Of a stretch of 12,597 nt of DNA, positions 6,300 to 12,597 are shown piece by piece (position 1 is the first letter of the stretch; each line of letters begins with the position of its first letter). Where the stretch lies: NCBI GenBank assembly GCA_944387755.1, contig CALXGC010000041.1:1-12597 (forward strand). The letters run 5' to 3'. Under the pieces are notes generated by a model. The model ran no database searches and had not been told where the DNA came from. It worked only from the letters and a program-made list of their open reading frames with translations. The position numbers and the translations under genes were made by a program. The stretch comes from an uncultured Oscillospiraceae bacterium. GTDB taxonomy: Bacteria > Bacillota_A > Clostridia > Oscillospirales > Oscillospiraceae.

Positions 6300-7127
6300 C
6301 TACGGCTCCCTCCAGCGGACCCCCTCCGCCAGGCGGAGCGCCTCCTCCTCCGTGAGGTTTGTGGCGTATACGTGGATAATCCGCCGGTTCTCCTGGTCCA
6401 GCCACAGGACCTGCCGTTCGCTCCAGATGCCGGGGACGTGAGAAAACCGGTCCTTCAGCACGTCCTCTTCGGTGGTATAGAGGGCGGCGGCAAAGCCCTG
6501 CACCGCCGCTTCCTTCCGGACGCTGCCCTCGGAGTTGATGTTATAGACCGTGCTGGCGTCATAGGGGGTGACGCTGACAAAGATCTCCCCGTCCACCGGA
6601 CTGAGCAGGGACAGGCAGCACCCCATCAGACTGTTGACATAGCAGGCCTCCGGGTCCAGGTCATAGCCCTCCGGCGTCCACTCCAGGGCGATGCCATAGC
6701 GGTACTCCAGCCCGTCCTCCCCGGACGTCCGGGCCGGCGTCCAGCTCCCGCCCTCCCCGGTCTCCTGGAAGGTAATTTGGGTATAGGCGTCCTCCACCTC
6801 CAGGACGGCGTTGAGGACGGAGACCCGCACATCCTCGTTCAGGGCGAAGGCGGCGGCAAACATCAGCAGGGCCAGCACGGCGGCGAACAAAACCTTTGTC
6901 AGCCGCCGGACGGACCTCCGTCCGGCGGCCCGAACCCGCCTTTGGGCGAAGGCGGCCTGGACGGCCTGTTCACAGCGCCGGTCCGCCTCCTCCGGTATGG
7001 CCGGGCCCTCCTTCAGCTTCTCGTTGAGGCGCAGCAGCTCCTCCCCGTCCAGCCGGGCCAGCTCCTCCATCAGCAGGGCAAACCGGGCCTCCTCATACTC
7101 CTCCCGGAGCTGTTCACTGCTTTTCAT
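6300..7127 (-). CDS. Putative membrane anti-sigma factor, DUF4367-like
   Basis: 275 residues. The N-terminal cytosolic part (1-75) is charged and helical. A single membrane segment lies at about 76-96 (LTKVLFAAVLALLMFAAAFAL). The extracytoplasmic part (97-275) ends in a segment resembling DUF4367: a Trp-Leu strand (VLWLDQENRRIIHVYATNL) followed by an LTEEEALRLAEGV helix. This cytosol-TM-outside layout and the 4-base ATGA overlap with the upstream ECF sigma gene fit a translationally coupled anti-sigma factor that holds the sigma factor at the membrane until an envelope signal arrives. A canonical zinc anti-sigma motif (HxxxCxxC) is not present; Cys52 is the only Cys in the cytosolic part. The anti-sigma role is therefore inferred from context. 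A strong terminator follows at once. Confidence 0.75.
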   Translation of the reverse strand: MKSSEQLREEYEEARFALLMEELARLDGEELLRLNEKLKEGPAIPEEADRRCEQAVQAAFAQRRVRAAGRRSVRRLTKVLFAAVLALLMFAAAFALNEDVRVSVLNAVLEVEDAYTQITFQETGEGGSWTPARTSGEDGLEYRYGIALEWTPEGYDLDPEACYVNSLMGCCLSLLSPVDGEIFVSVTPYDASTVYNINSEGSVRKEAAVQGFAAALYTTEEDVLKDRFSHVPGIWSERQVLWLDQENRRIIHVYATNLTEEEALRLAEGVRWREP

Positions 7128-7675
7128 CCAAGTCTTCCCTCCTCTCCCATCAGCCGGAGCACCTTCCGCCGGGCGCGGGTCAGCTTCATCCGCACGCTGT
7201 CCGGCCGGCAGCCCAGCAGGCGGCCCAGCTCGCCGTTGTCATAGTCCAGAATGTACTTCCCCTCCAGGAGCAGGCGGGTCTCCTGGTCCAGCAGAGGCCA
7301 CACCTTTTGCAGCCGCTCCACCTGCTCCCGGAGAATCAGTCCCTCGTCCAGGGGACACTCCACCGCCTCTGCGGACAGCTCCTCCAGACCGACGATCCGC
7401 TCCTTCTCCCGCCCCTGCCGCTTCAGCAGATCAATGGCGGCGTGCCGCACTGTCACCGCCACATAACTGGCCAGAGCCGGACGCTTCAGCGCCCGCAGGG
7501 CCGCCGTCTTCTCAATCAGCTTCCGCAGGCTCTCCTGGACGACCTCCTCCTGCTGGCCGGGGTCCGCCAGATACTTTTGGGCGGTGTAAAACATCAGCCG
7601 CCCGAACTCCTGATAGACCCACAGGACAAAGTCCTGGTCGCTCCCCTGGAGCGGGAGCTGGCTGGCCACAGGCAT
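7124..7675 (-). CDS. ECF-type (sigma-70 family) RNA polymerase sigma factor
   Basis: The 183-residue product has only regions 2 and 4, the size of extracytoplasmic-function sigma factors. Region 2 spans about 16-86 (FGRLMFYTAQKYLADPGQQEEVVQES, ending ASYVAVTVRHAAIDLLKR). Region 4 spans about 115-178 with the helix-turn-helix NGELGRLLGCRPDSVRMKLTRARRK. It would direct polymerase to stress or envelope genes when released from its partner, with which it shares a 4-base overlap. The ATG at 7675 is preceded by AGGAG at 9 bases. The target genes are not identifiable from this window. A possible autoregulated promoter is discussed as a finding. Confidence 0.9.
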   Translation of the reverse strand: MPVASQLPLQGSDQDFVLWVYQEFGRLMFYTAQKYLADPGQQEEVVQESLRKLIEKTAALRALKRPALASYVAVTVRHAAIDLLKRQGREKERIVGLEELSAEAVECPLDEGLILREQVERLQKVWPLLDQETRLLLEGKYILDYDNGELGRLLGCRPDSVRMKLTRARRKVLRLMGEEGRLG

Positions 7676-7769
7676 GGGAATCCACTCCTATCGTATCCAA
7701 TGTCATGCAAAATGCGGTTGTATCCGTGGGGCGCAGCGGCCCGGCGCGCCCGCCGTGACGCAATCCCCC

Positions 7770-7803
7770 GCCGCCTTCGGCGGCACCCCCTTTCAAAAGG
7801 GGG
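7770..7803. repeat. Tandem hairpins between the LysR and ECF sigma genes
   Basis: Two perfect inverted repeats sit side by side: GCCGCC-TTC-GGCGGC (7770-7784) and CCCCCTTT-CA-AAAGGGGG (7786-7803). Neither has a following U tract on the - strand, so this is not a standard terminator for the LysR gene, although the hairpins could still shape its 3' end. Paired G5/C5 and GC-triplet hairpins of this kind are seen between genes in related GC-rich Clostridia, so a dispersed repeat is plausible. Confidence 0.6.
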
Positions 7804-7831
7804 CAGGACGCGGCGGCCCTAAACCACTTTT

Positions 7832-8749
7832 TTAAGTAGACGTTCCAGCGGGCCGGGCGCAACCGTTTTTTTCATCCTGAAAAAATTCCTCCATCCGCGC
7901 CAGGAACCGGCGCAGCACCGGGCTTTGCTCCTCCGGCCGGAAGGACGCGCCGTAGGACAGGTCCGGAAACCCCGCCACGGGGATGGAACACATCCCCGGC
8001 ATCGCCGCCTGGGGCAGTCCGGCGGTGACGGCGCAGGCGAAGCCGGACTCCACCAGGGTGTACATCGTCTCCAGGCCGTCGCAGAAGCAGAGCTGGTCCG
8101 GGTTCCGGCCGGTGATGACCTGGGACTGAATCTCCAGCAGAGAGGGCGGGGCGCTGTGGGGGGGATAGGCCGCAAACCGCCCCCCCGCCCGGATTTGGGC
8201 TATGGTGAGCTGGGAGAAGTCGGCCAGCGGGTGGTCCTGGGCGCACACGCACACCACCGGCCGCCTGGTGAGCTCCCGGTAGGACGCCCGTTTTGGGGCG
8301 GACTCCTGAAAGGCAAACATCACCTGCACGTCCCCGTCCTCCAGCAGATTCTCCAGGGAGTCGAAGGGCACCAGCCGCAGCATGGGCAGCAGCTGGGGGA
8401 ACTCCTCCCGCAGGGCGGGCAGGACGCTCCGCAGCAGCCGCAGGTCCAGAAAGCTGCGGCAGCCCACCCCGAAGCGGACCACCGAGGTCTCCTGGCTCTC
8501 CCGCAGGCGGGCCTTCGACGCCCTGGAGAGGGACAAAATCTCCCTGGCGTACTGGGAGAACAGGTGGCCCGCCTGGGTCAGCCGCACGCGCTTGCTGGTG
8601 CGGTAGAACAGCTTCACCCCCAGCTCGTCCTCCAGGGCGTTGATCTGGTGGCTCACCGCCGGCTGGGTCAGGCGGAGCTGCTCCGCCGCACGGGAAAAGT
8701 TTAAAAAATTCGCCACAGACATAAAACACTCCAGTTGTGTGGTATTCAA
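7832..8749 (-). CDS. LysR-family transcriptional regulator
   Basis: The 305-residue protein has the classic N-terminal winged helix-turn-helix (residues 1-62, with FSRAAEQLRLTQPAVSHQI and LGVKLFYR), a linker helix (about 63-88), and a periplasmic-binding-protein-like effector domain (about 90-295). It should bind DNA as a tetramer and respond to a small molecule. The start codon is TTG at 8749: only this start gives the intact LysR N terminus MNTTQLECF, and AGGAGGAGGG lies 7 bases before it. An ATG nine codons in would cut off part of the first helix. It is divergent from the marR operon, but LysR proteins are often encoded next to their targets, and neither neighbour is an obvious metabolic target, so the ligand and regulon are unknown. 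The short C-terminal tail (CARPAGTST) after the last helix looks atypical. Confidence 0.93.
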   Translation of the reverse strand: MNTTQLECFMSVANFLNFSRAAEQLRLTQPAVSHQINALEDELGVKLFYRTSKRVRLTQAGHLFSQYAREILSLSRASKARLRESQETSVVRFGVGCRSFLDLRLLRSVLPALREEFPQLLPMLRLVPFDSLENLLEDGDVQVMFAFQESAPKRASYRELTRRPVVCVCAQDHPLADFSQLTIAQIRAGGRFAAYPPHSAPPSLLEIQSQVITGRNPDQLCFCDGLETMYTLVESGFACAVTAGLPQAAMPGMCSIPVAGFPDLSYGASFRPEEQSPVLRRFLARMEEFFQDEKNGCARPAGTST

Positions 8750-8756
8750 ACAAAAA

Positions 8757-8766
8757 CCCTCCTCCT
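8757..8766 (-). promoter_or_regulatory. Ribosome binding site that supports the TTG start of the LysR gene
   Basis: AGGAGGAGGG on the - strand is separated by 7 bases from the TTG at 8749-8747. This strong, well-spaced site decides for the non-ATG start. Confidence 0.8.
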
Positions 8767-8835
8767 GTTTTTTCTCTCTCTTGTCTAATACAGAAATACA
8801 ATAAAACTTTTTTATAGATGATAACAGATTTGAAT

Positions 8836-8864
8836 TTCACATACAACTGTTTTTGTGCTATAAA
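8836..8864 (+). promoter_or_regulatory. Sigma-A promoter of the marR-ABC exporter operon
   Basis: TTCACA (8836-8841) and TATAAA (8859-8864) are separated by exactly 17 bp, each 5 of 6 matches to consensus. Transcription would start near 8871. A 9-base interrupted palindrome, TGAATTTCA (8831-8839), overlaps the -35, and a longer inverted repeat lies just downstream of the start (8882-8902). Confidence 0.8.
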
Positions 8865-8881
8865 AGTAAACGTCCGAATGA

Positions 8882-8913
8882 TTCAGGCACAAAATATCTG
8901 AAAGAAACCTGAA
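8882..8913 (+). promoter_or_regulatory. Candidate MarR operator or leader hairpin
   Basis: TTCAG (8882-8886) and CTGAA (8898-8902) form an inverted repeat with an 11-base centre, a size typical of MarR operators, placed about 12-32 bases after the predicted transcription start. A second partner, CCTGAA (8908-8913), pairs with TTCAGG (8882-8887) and touches the marR Shine-Dalgarno. The site could thus act as operator DNA or as an RNA hairpin. Confidence 0.4.
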
Positions 8914-8927
8914 AGGAGGTGGACGGC

Positions 8928-9404
8928 GTGGATGTGGACCGAAACCAGCTGGTGCGGGACAACCGGCAGATCAACATCCAACTGGAGCAGGCGGCCAACC
9001 GCGCTATGGCCCAGAAGGGGCTCACCGGCATTCAGGCCCACCTGCTGCTGTATATCCTGGCCCACTCAGAGCGGGGCATCTCCCTCACCGACATCCACCG
9101 GGAGTTCGGCTATTCCATGGCGGCCCTGTCCAGCCTGGTGAAGCGCCTGCGGGAGAAGGACTACGTCCGGGTGGAGCCCTGCGCCCAGGACGACCGGCGC
9201 AAGCTGCTCTTCGGCACCGGCAAGGGGGAGGAGGTCCGGGACTTTCTGGACCGCACCATACTTCAGGCCCAGGACCGGCTGTACAGCGGCTTCTCCCCGG
9301 CGGATCTGGCCGCCCTGGACCGTCTGCAAAAGAAAATGCTGGAAAATCTCTCCACCTGGAGGCAACCCATCTGTTCCAATCGTAAGGAGGCAAGTCAATC
9401 GTGA
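8928..9404 (+). CDS. MarR-family transcriptional regulator
   Basis: 158 residues from the GTG at 8928. The core (about 30-105) is a winged helix-turn-helix: LTGIQAHLLLYILAH, then ISLTDIHREFGYSMAALSSLVKRLREKDYV (recognition helix region) and the wing with the family signature DDRRK. Terminal helices supply the dimer interface. As first gene of the operon before a heterodimeric ABC exporter, it most likely represses the operon and is released by a transported compound. I chose the GTG at 8928 because AAAGGAGG (8912-8919) is 8 bases before it. The upstream in-frame GTG at 8919 lies inside that Shine-Dalgarno and cannot be used with it. Its stop overlaps the next start by 4 bases (GTGA), implying coupled translation. 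Confidence 0.9.
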   Translation: MDVDRNQLVRDNRQINIQLEQAANRAMAQKGLTGIQAHLLLYILAHSERGISLTDIHREFGYSMAALSSLVKRLREKDYVRVEPCAQDDRRKLLFGTGKGEEVRDFLDRTILQAQDRLYSGFSPADLAALDRLQKKMLENLSTWRQPICSNRKEASQS

Positions 9405-11143
9405 AACGTGTGTTACAGCAGCTTGGCGTCTATAAAAAGGACACCTTCCTGTGCGTGGGGCTGACCACCCTGGAGGTCGTCATGGAGATCCTGCTGCCCT
9501 TCATCACCGCAAAGCTTCTGGCCGAGGGCCTGGAGGCCGGCCACCTGCCCGCGGTGTACCGCTATGGGGCCGTTCTGGTGGTGATGGCCCTGCTGAGTCT
9601 GGTCTTCGGCGCCACCGCCGGCAAATTCGCCGCCAGCGCCTCCTCCGGCCTGGCCGCCAACCTGCGGGAGGCCATCTATGCCAACATCCAGACCTTCTCC
9701 TTCTCCAACATCGACAAGTTCAGCGTCCCCGGCCTTGTCACCCGCATGACCACCGACATCACCAACGTGCAGATGGCCTTCATGATGATCATCCGCATCG
9801 CGGTGCGCTCCCCCCTGACCCTGGTCTTCAGCTTCATCATGTGCATGATTATCAACGTGGAGCTGAGCCTCACCTTCCTCATTGCCCTGGCCTTCCTGGT
9901 GCTGGTGATTGGGACCATTATGGTGGTGACGCTGCGGATCTTCAGCCAGGTGTTCCGGAAGTACGACGACCTGAACGCCAGCGTCCAGGAGAACGTGTCC
10001 GCCATCCGGGTGGTGAAGGCCTTCGTCCGGGAGGACTATGAGGACAGGAAATTTGCAAAGGCCTCCAAAAATCTGTACGACCTGTCCGTGAAGGCCGAGG
10101 GCCTGCTGGCCTTCAACGGCCCGGCCATGATGATCGCCGTGTACTTCTGCATTATTATGGTGTCCTGGCTGGGGGCCCACTTCATCGTGGTGGACGGCAC
10201 CCTGGGCACCACCGACCTGACCAGCCTGTACAGCTACATCATGTCCCTGCTGATGAGCCTGATGATGCTGTCCATGGTGGTGGTCATGCTCTCCATGTCC
10301 ATGGCCAGCATCCGCCGCATCCGGGAGGTGCTGGACGAGACCCCCGACCTCCGCGACCCGGAGAACCCGGTGCTGGAGGTGAAGGACGGCTCCATCGACT
10401 TTGACCACGTGAGCTTCTCCTACAAGCACGGCTCCGGCAAGAACGCCCTAACCGATATCGACCTGCACATCAAGTCCGGCGAGACCATCGGCGTCATCGG
10501 CGGCACCGGCTCCGGCAAGAGCAGCCTGGTGAACCTCATCTGCCGCCTGTACGACGTGGACCAGGGCGCCGTCAAGGTGGGCGGCCTGGACGTGCGGGCC
10601 TATGACATGGAGGCCCTGCGCAACCAGGTGTCCGTGGTGCTCCAGAAAAACACCCTGTTCTCCGGCACCATTTTGGAGAACCTCCGCTGGGGCAACCCCG
10701 GCGCCACCGACCAGGAGTGCGTGGAGGCCTGTCAGGCCGCCTGCGCCGACGAGTTCATCGACCGCTTCCCCGACGGCTACCACACCCGCATCGAGCGGGG
10801 GGGCAGCAACGTCTCCGGCGGTCAGAAGCAGCGGCTGTGCATCGCCCGCGCCCTGCTGAAAAAGCCCAAGGTGCTCATTCTGGACGACTCCACCTCCGCC
10901 GTGGACACCGCCACCGACGCCAAAATCCGAAGGGCTTTCGCGGAGAAGATCCCCGGCACCACCAAAATCATCATCGCCCAGCGCATCTCCAGCGTCCAGG
11001 ACGCGGACCGGATTCTGGTGCTGGACAACGGCCGCATCGACGGCTTTGACACCCACGAAAACCTGCTGAAGACCAACGCCATCTACCAGGAGATCTATGA
11101 GTCCCAGGTAAAGGGCGGCGGCGACTTCGACCAGCCCGCGTAA
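9401..11143 (+). CDS. ABC exporter subunit 1, fused membrane and ATPase domains (degenerate-site half)
   Basis: Half-transporter of 580 residues: an N-terminal type IV exporter membrane domain with about six helices (residues 15-305), then a nucleotide-binding domain (about 325-572). Visible motifs are Walker A GGTGSGKSS (367-375), Q-loop region VVLQKNTLFSGT, signature VSGGQ (471-475), Walker B VLILDD (491-496) and D-loop SAVD. Two catalytic positions deviate: Asp496 replaces the Walker B glutamate, and the switch histidine is Gln527 (IIAQRIS). This is the pattern of the degenerate subunit in heterodimeric exporters such as TM287/288, BmrCD and LmrCD. Start is GTG at 9401, overlapping the marR stop, with AAGGAGG upstream. 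The partner begins 15 bases after its stop. Multidrug or toxic compound efflux is likely; the substrate is unknown. Confidence 0.95.
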   Translation: MKRVLQQLGVYKKDTFLCVGLTTLEVVMEILLPFITAKLLAEGLEAGHLPAVYRYGAVLVVMALLSLVFGATAGKFAASASSGLAANLREAIYANIQTFSFSNIDKFSVPGLVTRMTTDITNVQMAFMMIIRIAVRSPLTLVFSFIMCMIINVELSLTFLIALAFLVLVIGTIMVVTLRIFSQVFRKYDDLNASVQENVSAIRVVKAFVREDYEDRKFAKASKNLYDLSVKAEGLLAFNGPAMMIAVYFCIIMVSWLGAHFIVVDGTLGTTDLTSLYSYIMSLLMSLMMLSMVVVMLSMSMASIRRIREVLDETPDLRDPENPVLEVKDGSIDFDHVSFSYKHGSGKNALTDIDLHIKSGETIGVIGGTGSGKSSLVNLICRLYDVDQGAVKVGGLDVRAYDMEALRNQVSVVLQKNTLFSGTILENLRWGNPGATDQECVEACQAACADEFIDRFPDGYHTRIERGGSNVSGGQKQRLCIARALLKKPKVLILDDSTSAVDTATDAKIRRAFAEKIPGTTKIIIAQRISSVQDADRILVLDNGRIDGFDTHENLLKTNAIYQEIYESQVKGGGDFDQPA

Positions 11144-11158
11144 AGGAGGGACGGCTTT

Positions 11159-12597
11159 ATGAACGCAAAGGAAAGAAGACAGGCCGGACCGGCTGTGCTC
11201 AAGCGGGTTTTAGGCTATATGCTCCACTACTACAAATACCTGTTTATTCTGGTCATCGGGTGCATTCTGGTGTCCGCCGTGTGCACCGTCATCGGGGCCA
11301 CCTTCCCCCAGACCCTGATTGACGGCTATATCGTCCCCATGCTGGAGACCGGCTCCCAGGACTTCAGCGGTTTGAAGCACGACGTCATCCAGCTGTGCTG
11401 CATCATGGCCGTGGGCGTCGCCGCCTCCTTCTGCTACAACCGGATTATGGTCAATGTGGGACAGGGCACCCTGCGCCGCCTCCGTGACGACCTGTTCCAC
11501 AAGATGGAGTCCCTGCCCATCAAATACTTCGACACCCACGCCCACGGCGACATCATGTCGGTGTACACCAACGACGTGGACACCCTGCGGCAGCTTCTGA
11601 GCCAGAGCATTCCCCAGATTATCAACTCCACCTTCTCCATGGCGGCCACGTTAATCACCATGCTGATTCTGAGCCCCGCCCTCACCGTGGTGTCGGTGCT
11701 GGCCGCCATCGCCATGTTCACCGTCACCAAGAACTTCTCCCGCCTGTCGGGCAAGTACTTTGTGAAGCAGCAGCGGGCCCTGGGCGAGGTGGACGGCTTC
11801 ATCGAGGAGATGCTGGACGGCCAGAAGGTCGTAAAGGTCTTCTGCCATGAGGAGGCCGCCAAGGCCGACTTCCATACGGTCAACGAGGCCCTCCGCCAGA
11901 GCGCCAACCTGGCCAACCGCTACTCCAACCTGCTCATGCCCATCAACGCCAACATCGGCTGGCTCAGCTATGCCCTGATGGCCATCGTGGGGGCGGCGCT
12001 GGCTCTCAACGACAACATGGCCGGCGTCACCCTGGGCACCGTCATCACCTTCCTGGGCCTGCACAAGAGCTTCACCAACCCCATCGCCCAGGTGAGCATG
12101 CAGATCAACTTCGTCGTCACCGCCGCCGCCGGCGCACAGCGGGTCTTCGACCTGATGGACCAGATCCCGGAGACGGACGAGGGCTATGTGGAGCTGGTCA
12201 ACGCCAAGGAGGACGCCCAGGGCAACCTCCACGAGTGCGCCGAGCGCACCAACGTGTGGGCCTGGAAGCACCCCCACAAGGCCGACGGCACCGTCACCTA
12301 CACCCGGCTGGCGGGCAGCGTGGTGCTGGAGCACGTGGACTTCGGCTACACCGAGGAGAAGCTGGTCCTCCACGACATCAGCCTGTGGGCCAAGCCGGGC
12401 CAGAAGATCGCCTTCGTGGGGGCCACCGGCGCCGGCAAGACCACCATCACCAACCTCATCAACCGCTTCTACGACATCGCCGACGGCAAAATCCGCTACG
12501 ACGGCATCAACATCAACAAGATTAAAAAGAACGACCTGCGCCGCTCCCTGGGCATGGTCCTTCAGGACACCCACCTGTTCACCGGCACCGTCATGGA
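11159..12597 (+). CDS. ABC exporter subunit 2, partial at window end
   Basis: The reading frame opens with ATG at 11159 (MNAKERRQAG), after AAAGGAGGG, and remains open to the window edge, giving 479 full codons. Homologues run to roughly 600-620 residues. It has six predicted membrane helices (about 23-320) with coupling-helix segments such as YFDTHAHGDIMSVYTNDVDTL, then the nucleotide-binding domain with Walker A GATGAGKTT (421-429) and the Q-loop region GMVLQDTHLFTGT. The signature, Walker B and switch histidine are beyond the window. Between the membrane and ATPase domains is an extra segment of about 50 residues (about 345-395, including HECAERTNVWAWKHPHKADG), which I recall from clostridial members of this subfamily. 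It should pair with the preceding subunit, supplying the catalytic glutamate that the partner lacks. Confidence 0.93.
   Translation, partial: MNAKERRQAGPAVLKRVLGYMLHYYKYLFILVIGCILVSAVCTVIGATFPQTLIDGYIVPMLETGSQDFSGLKHDVIQLCCIMAVGVAASFCYNRIMVNVGQGTLRRLRDDLFHKMESLPIKYFDTHAHGDIMSVYTNDVDTLRQLLSQSIPQIINSTFSMAATLITMLILSPALTVVSVLAAIAMFTVTKNFSRLSGKYFVKQQRALGEVDGFIEEMLDGQKVVKVFCHEEAAKADFHTVNEALRQSANLANRYSNLLMPINANIGWLSYALMAIVGAALALNDNMAGVTLGTVITFLGLHKSFTNPIAQVSMQINFVVTAAAGAQRVFDLMDQIPETDEGYVELVNAKEDAQGNLHECAERTNVWAWKHPHKADGTVTYTRLAGSVVLEHVDFGYTEEKLVLHDISLWAKPGQKIAFVGATGAGKTTITNLINRFYDIADGKIRYDGININKIKKNDLRRSLGMVLQDTHLFTGTVM

Noticed and set aside
8919..8927. GTG at 8919 as marR start
   Set aside because: The codon is part of the Shine-Dalgarno AAGGAGGTG; the GTG at 8928 is correctly spaced.
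9413..10429. 338-codon - strand frame opposite the first ABC subunit, and a similar one at 11651-12574 opposite the second
   Set aside because: Both are His/Gly/Val/Asp-rich antisense shadows of clear transporter genes.
1..12597. CRISPR arrays, tRNA or rRNA genes, insertion sequences, integrases, toxin-antitoxin or defence modules
   Set aside because: No regularly spaced repeats, cloverleaf-like sequences, transposase or nuclease motifs were seen on either strand.

Overview
The window reads as a piece of chromosome from an endospore-forming, GC-rich member of the Clostridia, most likely the Oscillospiraceae/Flavonifractor-like gut lineage. The reasons are the spoIIGA-sigE sporulation pair, a CBS-domain family II pyrophosphatase, clostridial-type paired ABC exporters, a DUF4367-type protein next to an ECF sigma factor, and strong G/C preference at third codon positions. 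The exact genus is an inference.

Left part (1-2573): a small AT-richer lipoprotein gene (+) stands apart in composition from everything else. A terminator follows, and then the convergent ppaC gene (-) with its own intrinsic terminator. Between ppaC and spoIIGA is a 255-base divergent intergenic region. It holds an unusual nested inverted repeat and a consensus -10 box just upstream of spoIIGA.

Sporulation block (2574-4180): spoIIGA (membrane aspartic protease) and sigE (pro-sigma-E) are 10 bases apart on the + strand and form the usual processing pair: SpoIIGA activates sigma-E in the mother cell. A strong bidirectional terminator closes the block. sigG, which often follows sigE, is not here.

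Middle block, all on the - strand (4187-8749), in transcription order from the right: a LysR-type regulator with a TTG start; an ECF sigma factor with a 4-base-overlapping membrane partner (putative anti-sigma, DUF4367-like) and its terminator; a uracil permease (uraA) with its own promoter and a leader hairpin that looks like an attenuator; and a small conserved-looking helical protein with 11-residue repeats and an acidic tail. A pair of tandem hairpins, possibly a dispersed repeat, lies between the LysR gene and the sigma factor gene.

Right block, + strand (8836-12597): a well-formed promoter drives marR, followed by a heterodimeric ABC exporter. The first subunit overlaps marR by 4 bases and has a degenerate ATP site. 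The second subunit runs off the window edge. This is a typical self-regulated multidrug or toxic-compound efflux operon.

Most of the window is ordinary core and accessory chromosome. No clear new defence or mobile system is visible. The points most worth a second look are the nested inverted repeat at 2363-2448, the uraA leader attenuator, the 11-mer repeat protein, and the orphan lipoprotein.
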